A DNA stretch of 64,000 nucleotides from Styela clava. Taxonomy: Eukaryota > Chordata > Ascidiacea > Stolidobranchia > Styelidae. The position numbers and the translations under genes are program-made. This document shows, piece by piece, positions 47,810 to 59,124 of the stretch. Numbering within the stretch: position 1 is the stretch's first letter; each line of letters opens with the position of its first letter. The notes beneath the pieces were generated by a model that saw only the letters and a list, made by a program, of their open reading frames with translations, was not told the origin of the DNA and made no database searches. The stretch lies in NCBI RefSeq assembly GCF_964204865.1, contig NC_135262.1, positions 10,478,001 to 10,542,000 on the forward strand, read 5' to 3'.

Positions 47810-50587
47810 GTACGAGTAACCGCCTAGCGCTGGTGTATTTAATGAACCAGTGAACAGTGCTTGATTGGATAAATATGATTCACATTGCAGCACTGTCACC
47901 CACTACTGGCACTAGGCTCACAGACTTAACATACTCATCTTGCTATCTCGCATAAACCAAACTTAAGCATACAGATAAAACGAGTTCGGTCTTATTTGGT
48001 AGGTAGTGTGCCCCACTAGTGGCGGAGTTAATCATTCATTGAATGAAAAATGTGGCAGTTCCAGTTGTGTTTCCAAAATTTACGTGTGAATCGAATATCT
48101 CCATATTCATTTCGCTTTTTTTTGGAGCATAAATCCTTCTTTACGGAGTTGTAAAGATACAAATGACAACATCATTATTTAATAGAATTTTTAAAGTGGA
48201 AGGCCCAAACTCTCTAGGTCTAGATCACTTTGAAAAACAATGTATTAAGAGTCAGCAATTCTCTGATACCGACGCATGAAGCATCGAAACAGTGAGAATT
48301 GGCGGTCCAGAATTCTCCCAACGTCCATTCGTTTTGCAGACGGAAATAATCAAAACGATATGATCTAAACTGTAGACCTTAAATTCAATGTTCTATATCT
48401 TTACTTTAAAGAGTTGATGTTGTTTGTTGAACAAAATTACACCGTACTCTTTCTCTGTCTTTCAGGCATTTTATATACGGAAACAGCGCAAAGTGAAGTG
48501 AAAATGTGAGCAGTGAAGCTAAGTTCAATTGATTTTAAGGAGTCGAAATTATGTTAAGGTTTCCATACAAAAAATCCTCTGTATGCATTAGTCATTACCA
48601 CCGTTCTGTTGCTGCTTTTGGAACCGATTTTGCCAGTGGCTAACTAGCAATGCAACGATTCGAAGTGAATTGAGTCATCTGAACTAAGTATGTCTAGAGA
48701 GAAAGAGATTTATTACAATCACCAATACAATAAAAATGTATTAGAAATAAAATTGTTATGGCACGGACAGCATGGTGCGATGCGGCTATCGAGGTCATCA
48801 CCATATTTGCTGGTGTTATTAAGGTTCACATCGAAGATGACTGGTAGAGAACGTTATTAAATAATATGTTTACAATTTGTTTGAACAAAATCAATGTATT
48901 ATCAAATAACTTCATATTGCTGGGTTACACAATTCATTTCTACCGGCGTTAGACAATGAATAATAATAATATATAAAACATTTAATGTATGCAAAAAACG
49001 ACGACTCTAACTTGACACAAGTTACATCTAGATGGGACTGGGACTGCTAACTGATATTTAGCAATAAATTAAACGACAAAAAATCAGTCAGATACAATTT
49101 ACCGTGTGGGATGGATAATTGTTGTAACGATATAGAAAAAAAAAGAGATTTGTTTGCATCTTTCAGTTCACTTGCAGCCATAACTCGAAATTTGCGGTAT
49201 TAATGTCGAGGTAAATTGTCAATTGTAGTAGGGTACAGAAATAAATTAGTGAGTCCTTGTGTGATTATCGCACATATTTTCGTTGTACCATTTTCTTCTA
49301 GTAACACATAGCCGTTCTAAACTGTTGTTAAATTTGTGATAAATGTTCGTCCGTTAGTCCTTCCTCTCATTCATATATAATCTTTATTTGTTAGGCATAT
49401 ACTGTTACAATTTTTTCTTTATATTCGGTTGAAATCTGTACATATGTATGATATTTAAATATACCTCTAAATAGGAGAAGTTAGCAAACCCAAACGTATA
49501 AATCTATATATATGTTATATAACATCATTCAATAATGCAAGACGTCGGGGGTTTGGAAAAGATTTGATTGGAGGTGGTTTATAATTATTGTTTTTATGTA
49601 TTTATATTATTTGTTTGTGTTTGTGATATGGACGTTATTGGTCTGGAGTAAAAAAACGAATTGAATTACAATATATTTATCATTTTATCATCGCTTTATC
49701 ATTTGTTAGATAATCTGAACTAGCATTTGAGAATGCCAAACCAAAATATCTGAACAAATTCTTGGGATCATTCCTTCATGACGATTTTACAACTATTACA
49801 TTGAATTAATTTTTCCAAATGTACCAATGACGACTCAATCTATATATTTTAAAAATGCAAAAACAAATTATAAAATGAAAAGCTGTTGTGTTTCGCCGCT
49901 CCAAGAGAAAATATGAAGGTGGACATTTCGTTGTAAATGATTGATCAAAGTCATGTTGAAAGTATTTTTATACATATACAGTAAATTTCTATACTACATA
50001 TTTTATTGATTCCGCCAACAAATTTGTGTTTTTATATCTGTACAAAATTTTGTTTTATCCAATGACGCTAACTATTGAATATTGAAATGCATTGGCGTGG
50101 ATGTCGGAGGTTACTTGACGACAGGAATCGGCCAGTTGATACATGAACCACCCAGCACCGAAAAGAAGCCAGCTATTATTTTCTCACATATTCACCGTTG
50201 ATTCAACACGATGTTATCAATTTCAAAGTTGAAATGTAGGTCTGCCTAGTCACACCAATATTTTGTTTTTTTGTAAATCGACAGCTGTTTTGCTATACAT
50301 ACGTTGAAAGATGTCAATTTTTTTCTCTAGCACTTCCTATTTGTAGAATTTCCTTCTTTTAGTTTCCATTATTACGTTGATTTGGACTGCAATATATATT
50401 GAGATCTTGCACTCGGAAAAGTATGAATAAGTGGTTTTTGCACTTTAAGTTGGGGGTTCGAGACCTGTCTTCGAGAAAAGTATTTTATATATTTATACAC
50501 AAAAGACAACCCTTTTGTAAGACTTACAGAAATATTTGTCAGTTTGAATCTAAGTTCACGAATAATGAGGACTTTCAAAGTAAAGAG
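47810..50587. other. Intergenic, no gene recognised
   Basis: AT-rich sequence between the 5' side of uL11m and the 3' end of the left Hsp70 gene. No conserved motif was seen in any frame. Confidence 0.45.
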
Positions 50588-50593
50588 TTTATT
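50588..50593 (-). terminator. Poly(A) signal of left Hsp70 gene
   Basis: TTTATT on the plus strand (AATAAA on the minus), about 180 nt past the Hsp70 stop codon. Confidence 0.5.
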
Positions 50594-50770
50594 TTCTCAC
50601 AATGCAACATTTAAAACATTAAATAGAACATAAAGAGAAAATGGTATGAAGCACAGGTTTAAATGAAAAATAACGTTCATCAGTAAATGATATATAAATA
50701 TTTACACATAATCAGTATATGTTTGATAATAGTTGTTGAAAATCTCGACAACCCGGTTTTCGAATACATT

Positions 50771-52687
50771 TTAGTCAACTTCTTCAATTGTGGGTCCATC
50801 ACCGTTCGACTGGTTGAATTTGTCTTGTTGTGGGACCCCGCCAGGCGCAGAGCTGCCATTTTGATGGAGTTTGGTCAAAACAGGATTCACAACACCCTCT
50901 AATTCCTTCTGCTGATACTCGAACTCGTCTTTTTCTGCGGTCTGATTGTTGTCAAGCCAGTCAATAACTTCTTTACATTTATCAAGAATTGTTTGCTTGT
51001 TTTCGCTGGAAAGCTTGTCTTTAATTTTCTCATCGTCGACAGAAGATTTAACATGATAAGTGTAGGATTCCAAGCTATTTTTAGCGTGGATTCGGTCTTT
51101 TTCTTTGTCGTCTTCTTCTCTGTACTTTTCGGCTTCGTTCACCATTTTCTCGATTTCTTCTTTGCTTAGACGACCTTTGTCATTCGTAATTGTAATTTTG
51201 TTCTCTCGTTTTGTACTTTTATCAACAGCGGATACATTCATTATGCCATTTACATCAACATCAAATGTAACGTCGATTTGTGGAATACCCCTCGGTGCGG
51301 GCGGAATGCCAGTGAGGTCAAATTTTCCTAAAAGATTGTTATCTTTTGTCAAAGCTCTCTCACCTTCGTAAACTTGAATTAAAACGCCTGGTTGATTGTC
51401 AGCGTAAGTTGTGAACGTTTGGGTCTGCTTCGACGGTATCGTAGTGTTGCGTTTAATCAGCGCTGTCATTACTCCACCAGCCGTTTCAATTCCGAGAGAT
51501 AAAGGCGCAACATCCAGTAGAAGAAGATCTTTGACCTCATCAGATTTGTCACCAGACAGGATCGCTGCCTGTACTGCAGCTCCGTATGCAACGGCTTCGT
51601 CAGGATTTATGGATTTGTTGAGTTCTTTTCCATTGAAAAAATCTTGAAGAAGTTTTTGAATCTTTGGTATTCTGGTCGATCCTCCAACAAGAACAATTTC
51701 ATCGATTTTGCTTTTATCTATTTTCGCATCTCGCAAGGCCTGTTCGACCGGATCCAATGTTCCTCGGAAAAGATCAGAACAAAGTTCTTCAAATCTTGCT
51801 CTGGTAACTGAACTGTAAAAATCAACACCTTCGAAGAGTGAATCGATTTCGATATTTGCCTGTGTTGAAGATGAGAGTGTACGCTTTGCTCGTTCACAAG
51901 CAGTGCGAAGTCGACGCAATGCTCGTTTGTTGGCAGAAAGGTCTTTTTTATATTTTCTTTTGAACTCTTGCATAAAATGATTAACCATGCGGTTGTCGAA
52001 ATCTTCTCCACCCAAATGAGTATCACCTCTAGTGGATTTTACTTCAAAGATTCCATCGTCGATGGATAAAACGCTGACATCGAATGTACCACCACCCAAA
52101 TCAAAGATTAAAACATTCCTTTCTGATCCAGATTTCTTGTCCAGTCCATAAGCAATGGCAGCAGCAGTCGGCTCGTTGATAATTCTCAACACATTCAATC
52201 CAGCAATTGTGCCGGCATCCTTTGTGGCTTGGCGTTGTGAATCGTTGAAATACGCTGGAACGGTGATAACAACGTCTTTTATTGGTGATCCAAGATATGC
52301 TTCAGCTGTTTCCTTCATCTTAGTTAAAACCATGGAGCTTATTTCTTCCGGAAAAAAATTCTTCTGTTCGCCTTTGTGTTCGACATTGATTTTCGGTTTT
52401 CCTCCTTCGTTGATAACTTTGAAAGGCCAGTGTTTCATATCACTTTGTACTGTTGAATCATTGAATTTTCGCCCGATCAATCTCTTTGCGTCGAAAACAC
52501 TGTTTGTTGGATTTAAAGCCACTTGATTTTTTGCCGCATCTCCTATGAGTCGCTCCGTATCGTTGAAAGCAACATAGCTTGGTGTTGTTCGATTACCTTG
52601 GTCGTTTGCAATAATTTCTACTTTTCCGTGCTGAAAAACTCCAACACAAGAATATGTTGTCCCGAGATCAATTCCTATCGCAGGCAT
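50771..52687 (-). CDS. HSP70: Heat-shock protein Hsp70, left copy, intronless
   Basis: 638-aa cytosolic ATP-dependent chaperone. The ATG at 52687 ([19 protein letters not shown]) is chosen because it is the universal Hsp70 start; the frame stays open upstream but that part is leader. Signatures: GIDLGTTYS (about 5-13), [19 protein letters not shown], and [15 protein letters not shown]. The NEF-binding and linker region ends ...[15 protein letters not shown]. The substrate domain has [20 protein letters not shown], and the lid ends in EEVD, the TPR co-chaperone docking tail that marks a cytosolic member. The absence of introns is typical of heat-inducible animal Hsp70. It is transcribed away from the right copy at 53965. 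The tail before EEVD ([13 protein letters not shown]) differs from the right copy. Small antisense frames are shadows. Confidence 0.98.
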   Translation of the reverse strand: MPAIGIDLGTTYSCVGVFQHGKVEIIANDQGNRTTPSYVAFNDTERLIGDAAKNQVALNPTNSVFDAKRLIGRKFNDSTVQSDMKHWPFKVINEGGKPKINVEHKGEQKNFFPEEISSMVLTKMKETAEAYLGSPIKDVVITVPAYFNDSQRQATKDAGTIAGLNVLRIINEPTAAAIAYGLDKKSGSERNVLIFDLGGGTFDVSVLSIDDGIFEVKSTRGDTHLGGEDFDNRMVNHFMQEFKRKYKKDLSANKRALRRLRTACERAKRTLSSSTQANIEIDSLFEGVDFYSSVTRARFEELCSDLFRGTLDPVEQALRDAKIDKSKIDEIVLVGGSTRIPKIQKLLQDFFNGKELNKSINPDEAVAYGAAVQAAILSGDKSDEVKDLLLLDVAPLSLGIETAGGVMTALIKRNTTIPSKQTQTFTTYADNQPGVLIQVYEGERALTKDNNLLGKFDLTGIPPAPRGIPQIDVTFDVDVNGIMNVSAVDKSTKRENKITITNDKGRLSKEEIEKMVNEAEKYREEDDKEKDRIHAKNSLESYTYHVKSSVDDEKIKDKLSSENKQTILDKCKEVIDWLDNNQTAEKDEFEYQQKELEGVVNPVLTKLHQNGSSAPGGVPQQDKFNQSNGDGPTIEEVD

Positions 52688-52800
52688 TTTTGAAAACGAT
52701 AAATCAGCGTAGTTATATTGAAATACACGTTCGCTAGAGCTTCCGTTGAAGAACACTATGTTGGAAATATTGATATGCCGTTTCCGCCATCGCCCTCGGC

Positions 52801-52807
52801 TTTTATA
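52801..52807 (-). promoter_or_regulatory. TATA box of left Hsp70 gene
   Basis: TATAAAA on the minus strand, 114-120 nt upstream of the left ATG, leaving a 5' leader of about 85-90 nt if transcription starts 25-30 nt downstream of the box. Confidence 0.75.
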
Positions 52808-52867
52808 AAGCGAGAGAAGTCACGAGACCATACGCGCTATTTCGAGAGAGTTTAGTCAGGCACGTGG

Positions 52868-52880
52868 GAATGTTCGAGAA
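52868..52880. promoter_or_regulatory. Heat-shock element, left promoter
   Basis: GAATGTTCGAGAA: three perfect alternating 5-bp HSF units (GAA-nn-TTC-nn-GAA), about 60 bp upstream of the left TATA box. Confidence 0.88.
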
Positions 52881-53087
52881 AGTCGCCATCGCGGAGACAC
52901 GTACAGTCCACAGACGGCCTCAGCTACAATTCTTTGTTATGGCAAGTTTCGACAAGACCAAATATTCGTTTTGAACATTACGTATTCCACTACCTAATAT
53001 ATTTACGAACGCATGATGTAAAGTCGAAGGTATGAAAGATGCCATTCATATTACGAAAGTGTTACTTGATTTTCAAATATTTTCCTA

Positions 53088-53100
53088 GAAGCTTCTAGAA
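53088..53100. promoter_or_regulatory. Heat-shock element, central
   Basis: GAAGCTTCTAGAA: three perfect alternating HSF units, about midway between the two genes and usable by either. Confidence 0.85.
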
Positions 53101-53752
53101 AAGACTTCTTGTTTTGTTTTTGCAACCATGGTTTTGAAAATAATTATGCAATGATGTGTTTTTGCACAAAAATATCAGATTGCGTAATGCCAACCAAACG
53201 AATTTCAACTTGTAAAGTTTCTAGAAGACATCCGAAAAACTCAAGTCTAATACTCATTTGCAAATGACGTTTTTATTAAATAGAGCAGCAGATTGCAATA
53301 AAGCATATCATGCGTAGACGTAAAATTAGTACATGAATTTAGTTGGTGTCGACGTTTATGCATCTAAATTGCGAATAAATATTTATAAATTGTTGTGCTT
53401 TTATGACAATTTCAATAAAAGTAACGCATAGTATTAACTAGCAGAAGCATATTTATTTGCAAATAAGTATACATTGTTAAGAGGTTTTGTTCGAGACAAA
53501 CGATTTTTAAAAAGTTTTTGGGTATACACTATACAGTGTTCATTCTTAGAAAATAAACTCCAATTAAGTCCAATATTCGCCTACACGTTACTGCGGGACC
53601 CATACGGTAGAAATTGCTTTCTCATTCTGGAATGCCTGAACCGAATTAATTGATTGTATGACTGTTCTTGAAGGTTTGTTCTAATTTCATTATAATCGCT
53701 GGCCTGCATTGATTTCTCTCGAATTCAAGTCGCCTACGTCGATCGATAACAA

Positions 53753-53765
53753 GAATGTTCTCGAA
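53753..53765. promoter_or_regulatory. Heat-shock element, right promoter
   Basis: GAATGTTCTCGAA: three perfect alternating HSF units, about 64 bp upstream of the right TATA box. It has nearly the same sequence and spacing as the left promoter element. Looser TTC/GAA clusters lie at 53665-53681, 53714-53726 and 53786-53795. Confidence 0.88.
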
Positions 53766-53828
53766 GGGTATTTAAAGGATTAGGCTTCTCTCGAATTACC
53801 GCGCGTGGTCTCGACAGTTCTATCGTGT

Positions 53829-53835
53829 TATAAAA
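53829..53835 (+). promoter_or_regulatory. TATA box of right Hsp70 gene
   Basis: TATAAAA, 130-136 nt upstream of the right ATG. Predicted leader is about 100 nt. Confidence 0.78.
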
Positions 53836-53964
53836 CAGCGGAGTGTTTGACTGGGGAAATCATAAGCTAATAAATACGAAGCTGTGACAGCGCGAGCTTG
53901 CTGAAGGCGACCAAAGCTATATCTGTAAATTGTATATACTGAATTATTATATATATTCTTCAAA

Positions 53965-55881
53965 ATGCCTGCTGTTGGAATTGACCTCGGGACCACATAT
54001 TCGTGTGTCGGAGTTTTTCAACATGGAAAAGTCGAAATTATTGCAAACGATCAAGGAAATCGAACTACGCCAAGTTATGTTGCTTTCAACGATACGGAAA
54101 GACTCATTGGGGATGCAGCGAAAAACCAAGTGGCGATGAATCCAGCGAACAGTGTTTTCGACGCCAAGAGACTCATTGGACGAAAATTCACCGATTCAAC
54201 AGTACAAAGTGACATGAAACACTGGCCTTTCGAAGTCATCAATGAAGGAGGAAAACCGAAAATCAATGTGGAATACAAAGGCGAACAGAAGAAATTTTTC
54301 CCAGAAGAAATCAGTTCTATGGTACTGACCAAAATGAAAGAAACTGCTGAGGCATATTTGGGTACACCGATAAAGGACGTGGTAGTTACGGTGCCTGCCT
54401 ATTTCAACGATTCTCAACGCCAAGCCACAAAAGACGCCGGTACTATTGCTGGTTTAAATGTCTTGAGAATTATCAACGAGCCAACAGCTGCAGCGATCGC
54501 TTACGGTCTAGACAAGAAATCGGGTTCTGAGAGAAGCGTATTGATATTCGATCTGGGAGGTGGCACGTTTGACGTCAGCGTTTTATCTATCGATGACGGA
54601 ATCTTTGAAGTAAAATCAACTAGAGGCGATACTCATCTTGGCGGTGAAGATTTTGATAACCGAATGGTAAATCACTTCATTCAAGAATTCAAGCGAAAAT
54701 ATAAGAAAGACCCTTCTGGCAACAAACGAGCATTGCGTCGACTTCGCACTGCTTGTGAAAGAGCAAAGCGTACACTCTCATCTTCAACACAAGCAAATAT
54801 CGAAATCGATTCACTCTTCGAAGGTGTTGATTTCTACAGTTCAATTACCAGAGCGAGATTTGAAGAACTTTGTTCTGATCTTTTCCGAGGAACATTGGAT
54901 CCGGTCGAACAAGCCTTGCGAGATGCGAAAATAGATAAAAGCAAAATCGATGAAATTGTTCTTGTTGGAGGATCGACCAGAATACCGAAGATTCAAAAAC
55001 TTCTTCAAGATTTCTTCAACGGAAAAGAACTCAACAAATCCATAAATCCGGACGAAGCTGTTGCATATGGAGCCGCAGTACAGGCAGCCATCCTGTCTGG
55101 TGACAAATCTGATGAGGTCAAAGATCTTCTTTTGTTGGATGTTGCGCCATTGTCACTTGGAATTGAAACGGCTGGTGGAGTAATGACAGCGTTAGTGAAA
55201 CGCAACACAACTATCCCGTCGAAACAAACACAGGTCTTCACCACGTACGCAGATAACCAACCTGGCGTTCTCATCCAAGTTTATGAAGGTGAACGTGCGA
55301 TGACGAAAGACAACAACCTGTTGGGAAAGTTTGATCTAACTGGCATTCCTCCGGCTCCGAGGGGAGTTCCACAAATTGAAGTGACCTTCGATATCGACGC
55401 AAACGGGATTATGAACGTATCTGCAGTTGACAAGAGCACCGGACGTGAAAACAAAATCACAATCACAAATGACAAAGGCCGTTTGAGCAAAGAAGAAATC
55501 GAGAAAATGGTGAACGATGCCGAAAAGTACAAGGAAGCAGACGACAAAGAGAAAGATCGTATTCAAGCGAAGAATGGTCTTGAATCGTACACTTATCATG
55601 TCAAAGCTTCAGTTGAAGACGAAAAAATCAAAGAGAAAATTTCCGAAGAGGACAAAAAGACAATTCTCGACAAATGTGGGGAAATTATTACGTGGCTCGA
55701 CAATAATCAAACAGCTGAGAAAGACGAGTATGATTACCAACAAAAAGAACTCGAGAAAGTTACGAATCCTATTCTGACAAAACTGCACCAGGCCGGAGGG
55801 CCTGCGCCCGGAGGGGTTCCACCACAAGGGGCTTCGGATCAGCCTGGTGCTGGCGGTCCAACAATCGAAGAAGTTGATTAA
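53965..55881 (+). CDS. HSP70: Heat-shock protein Hsp70, right copy, intronless
   Basis: 638-aa cytosolic Hsp70 starting [19 protein letters not shown], a close paralogue of the left copy. It keeps all three Hsp70 signatures ([38 protein letters not shown]), the [14 protein letters not shown] linker region, the substrate-binding domain and the terminal EEVD. Differences are concentrated in the lid and tail ([20 protein letters not shown] here). DNA identity to the left copy varies along the gene. By eye it is about 87% over the first 160 nt and about 96% over 54,711-54,935, suggesting gene conversion. No introns. It is driven by the TATA box and heat-shock element just upstream. Confidence 0.98.
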   Translation: MPAVGIDLGTTYSCVGVFQHGKVEIIANDQGNRTTPSYVAFNDTERLIGDAAKNQVAMNPANSVFDAKRLIGRKFTDSTVQSDMKHWPFEVINEGGKPKINVEYKGEQKKFFPEEISSMVLTKMKETAEAYLGTPIKDVVVTVPAYFNDSQRQATKDAGTIAGLNVLRIINEPTAAAIAYGLDKKSGSERSVLIFDLGGGTFDVSVLSIDDGIFEVKSTRGDTHLGGEDFDNRMVNHFIQEFKRKYKKDPSGNKRALRRLRTACERAKRTLSSSTQANIEIDSLFEGVDFYSSITRARFEELCSDLFRGTLDPVEQALRDAKIDKSKIDEIVLVGGSTRIPKIQKLLQDFFNGKELNKSINPDEAVAYGAAVQAAILSGDKSDEVKDLLLLDVAPLSLGIETAGGVMTALVKRNTTIPSKQTQVFTTYADNQPGVLIQVYEGERAMTKDNNLLGKFDLTGIPPAPRGVPQIEVTFDIDANGIMNVSAVDKSTGRENKITITNDKGRLSKEEIEKMVNDAEKYKEADDKEKDRIQAKNGLESYTYHVKASVEDEKIKEKISEEDKKTILDKCGEIITWLDNNQTAEKDEYDYQQKELEKVTNPILTKLHQAGGPAPGGVPPQGASDQPGAGGPTIEEVD

Positions 55882-56056
55882 TCGTTATCTTTTGTTATAT
55901 AAAAATATCTTTGATTGGCATAAATACTTTAACACTGCGTTTTCTTCTTATACTGCTTCAATTATATTTAGAGTTTGTCTTGTTTTTTTGCTGTTTTGTT
56001 AAATTTGTGCTCGATAAATATTGACATGTTGCCTTTTCATGTTTGCACGATTGAGT

Positions 56057-56062
56057 ATTAAA
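56057..56062 (+). terminator. Candidate poly(A) signal of right Hsp70 gene
   Basis: ATTAAA, the common variant signal, 176 nt past the stop codon. No canonical AATAAA was seen closer. Confidence 0.35.
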
Positions 56063-57362
56063 AGTTATAATGAAAATTGTGAAATTGCTGGTCTATGTCA
56101 GAATATTTGTATAAAAAAAATGCAGCGACGGGTGATAATTTATTTGAATAGTATTTAGTTACAGCCAGTATAGTAAGTACTGAAACACTCACATTACAGG
56201 CCAGCTTTTGCGATTCCGTTCAAAAATGATACCTCGTAAGATTCCAATATATTTGTGCCGTTCTGAAATTATTACTTGAACCAGATTTTAATTCATTATT
56301 AACTCATTATGATTATGTTGAAAATTATTTAATGGGAAGCTGAGAATAAAAAATTTGGCGTACGTAATTTAGTTTGAGAAAAAGTACAAAGAAATATTTT
56401 TGATGGAAATTCTAACATCTCTAAAATTCAATGTAGGGTACATTTGGTATATCTGTTTAATCTTTGGTGTTAAAGGGGCTAGCTATGTTCATTTGGAGTA
56501 AAACGTCATTTGTTATTCTAGGTATTTATTTTCTTTGAACGCAATCGCCATTTGTGACAAGACATTACACAATTAGAACAATCTGCTCACTGAGGGAATC
56601 CAGCAATAAAATATTCGGAATGCATTTTAAAACTATTGCAAAACAAGCTTTCCGTCTGGAATTACATAAAAAGTCGAGCGCCTCAATTATTTCAACATGT
56701 CTTTCCCGCTAACCTGACTTGCTTCGGATTGAGAATGGAGTAAGTAGGTCGCTTTTTGACCGTGAAATAAATAAAATTGTGAGGGATTATTTAATTTTTA
56801 ATATAAATTGATTCATTCCATTGATTTACCCTCAAACAGCGCTTTTCGTCTTGCAATTAAAATCACATTCAATGCCACATATATCGATAATATATATTTC
56901 GGGGTGTCAAATCAGATTTTTAAGCGAGTTTACGCCATTTAACCCACTGAGTTTACCTGCATGTATACTCGACTATTTAATACTTGAGACTCACTTAAGA
57001 TATATAGGGATTTATTGAGGAATATTCGTTGATAAAGTAAAAAATATACTTTCTATATATATGAATATACTTATACACCAAATATCGATGCCACGCTGTT
57101 GAGTGTATTCAAAACGAAAAGGTAATGAGATGCACAATCGTGTCTTCACATATCACGTTCTCTCGATAGATTATACAATGAGAAAAGAACACTATTTATC
57201 CCCCACCAACATGGATAGTGTGGTACTAGAGCGGATGGGCAATATTCCGTGCGATTGTAATAGTATTGCATTTCGATTGGTAAGCCTTGATGAATGTCTT
57301 TGAAAATGCCAAGTGAGGTTTATTTCAGGTTTGACAAAATGATATAAGATTTAATATTTCAG
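56063..57362. other. Intergenic, no gene recognised
   Basis: AT-rich sequence beyond the right Hsp70 gene. Nothing recognisable in any frame. Confidence 0.45.
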
Positions 57363-57857
57363 CCAAAGGGGTTAACATACAACCTCTACCGCGGGCCAAA
57401 ATTAGAATCGGGAGGATGTTCGCGGGCCGGAAGAGTGTAGTGCCCGAAAGTGCGCGTCGTATTAGCATGGGTTCAGTGGAACACATTTTCCATTTTTTGA
57501 AACATGTTTGTTTCACTCGTAATAGCGCTGTATGTCGCATTTCTTCAGAACTGAAACAGTTTAATGGCGAAGTGAACAAATTGCTGAGGTTTGATTCTTT
57601 TCAATACAGAAATACGAACGCTGACATTTATCCAAGAAACGTCTATTTTCAGAGCCTAGTTAATGTTTGTTATTTGACATCTATAAGGTTTCTAATACGG
57701 CTGATAACTAATTACTGCCCGATAACAATTGGCGGTATCTAGATTGCAAAACAGCAGAAACAAAATCTGTTGAACACTTTCACTCAAGTTTGGTGGGCCA
57801 TTTTAAATCGTTACGCGGGCCGTATTCGGCCCGCGGGCCGCGGTTTGGGAACCCCTG
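57363..57857. mobile_element. hAT-like GC-ended repeat
   Basis: The left end has AAAGGGGTTAACATACAACC then CCGCGGGCC. The right end is GGCCCGCGGGCCGCGGTTTG followed by GGAACCCCTG. These are loose inverse copies rich in GGCCCGCGGGCC, as in the other hAT-like repeats here. No target duplication could be matched, so the copy is old. Frames crossing it are not genes. Confidence 0.65.
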
Positions 57858-57894
57858 CCTTAGTCTAATACCTTCCCCGCCTTCCATTGAAGAT

Positions 57895-58260
57895 CAATTT
57901 CTAGTGATTTATAAGGAAGCGTTAAGTCGTAACGCTAAAGTAGCAAAAAGAGGTCAATGGCCGGGTACATACGGTGGGTTCTCCATTTGGAGCAGTTATT
58001 TCCCGCTATGGGGTTCTTCATGTTTTCGATAATGTTCAATCCTTAGTTTACACGTAGTATTTTAGGTGTAGAGCTGCGTATGAAACCCATCGGACCTCGG
58101 GGGAGGGATGCTTCACTATTGATTTATATGGTGAGAAATATAAAGTAACCTCCCATCTGTGGTGGTCGCAGACCAGTGTTTCATCGAACCCTGGGATCGA
58201 CGGAGCTCTTCTGGAGGTTCGACTAAGGTCCCCTGGAAGAGTTGTTTATTACGAAACCCT
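57895..58260. repeat. Third, partial copy of the 3'-end duplicated block
   Basis: Contains the ordered blocks AAGGAAGCGTTAAGTCGTAA, GTCAATGGCCGGGTACATAC, CGGTGGGTTCTCC, TTCCCGCTATGGGGTTCTT, GTGTAGAGCTGCGTATGAAA, CCCATCGGACCTC and AAAGTAACCTCCC. The same order recurs at about 59,319-59,570 and 61,255-61,530. Unlike those it is not followed by a 7TM gene segment. Function unknown. Confidence 0.75.
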
Positions 58261-59124
58261 CCTATAACATAGAAAAAAATAACCACAGTTCGTCGTAGAT
58301 ATACAAACTTACACGTTTAAACAACTCATAATACTGTGTGTGGATCCGCGCAGATTTTTAATGGATTTTATAGGACTGTTGCAACCTAAATTTTAGTGCA
58401 CTTCATTTAAAACTCATATCGCCACAGATGTTGTACGCTTGGGTGTACTTGGGTCCATTATCGCGCTCTTAGGCGCTTTCTGCTTTGGGTCACGAAATAT
58501 CAGGTTAATATGACTTGGGGTTTGAAGCTGAATATTTGCGTGACGGAAACATGAGGATTGTTTCGGCGTTTTACATTTTTCTTCTAGTTGTGAGAAAATC
58601 GCTTTCTTATTATTAACTATACTGAACCAATTGGGATTTTCAGTCTTTAAAGATTGTTGTTGTTGCTAGAAAGCTATTATTTTTATTCATTTTTAAATTT
58701 CCTTTGGGCTCTGTTCCATTCCTTTTTCCGTATGATGTTTTTCGTGTTGACGTCAACAAAATTAAAAATTAATTGTAACTGTTCTCGTGTTTTTGAGAAA
58801 GTTTTTTTAAAACTTAACAAAGAATACCTAATTTGAAAATGCAAGGTTAATTTTATTTCAGGTAAAGGGGTGGCAGCTGACTTAGTTTTCTGGTTAACAT
58901 ACAACATGTCTCTCTCTCCCTCTTTCCCACTTGCATACGCAATAAAGCAGGCATCTGGTCCAAGATGAAAAAATATCCAAAATAAAATTATTCGAATGAA
59001 TTCGAGTTAAAAAGCTGAATGTTGTCATTTTTAGTTCTTTGAAATTGACGATGCCAAATTTAGTGTCAGTAGCATTTATGAATGTTAGCCACTTAAAGAT
59101 TCTGAAAAAAAAATCATAATAATT
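58261..59124. other. Intergenic, no gene recognised
   Basis: No recognised feature. It lies between the partial third copy and the tandem duplication. Confidence 0.4.

Larger units (their letters stand above)
52688..53964. promoter_or_regulatory. Shared divergent control region of the Hsp70 pair
   Basis: 1277 bp between the two start codons. Each end has its own TATA box and perfect heat-shock element (listed separately). Between them are further HSF-type clusters: GAAGCTTCTAGAA (53088-53100), another perfect three-unit site, and TTCTAGAA (53219-53226) with an in-phase GAA at 53234. The layout implies strong HSF-dependent bidirectional heat induction. Confidence 0.85.

Noticed and set aside
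52688-52756. A 23-residue N-terminal extension of the left Hsp70
   Set aside because: The conserved family start [12 protein letters not shown] is at 52687; the upstream open frame lies in the 5' leader just below the TATA box.
55005-55547. Long antisense frames within both Hsp70 genes
   Set aside because: Open antisense frames are a known by-product of Hsp70 codon usage; they mirror the sense codons.
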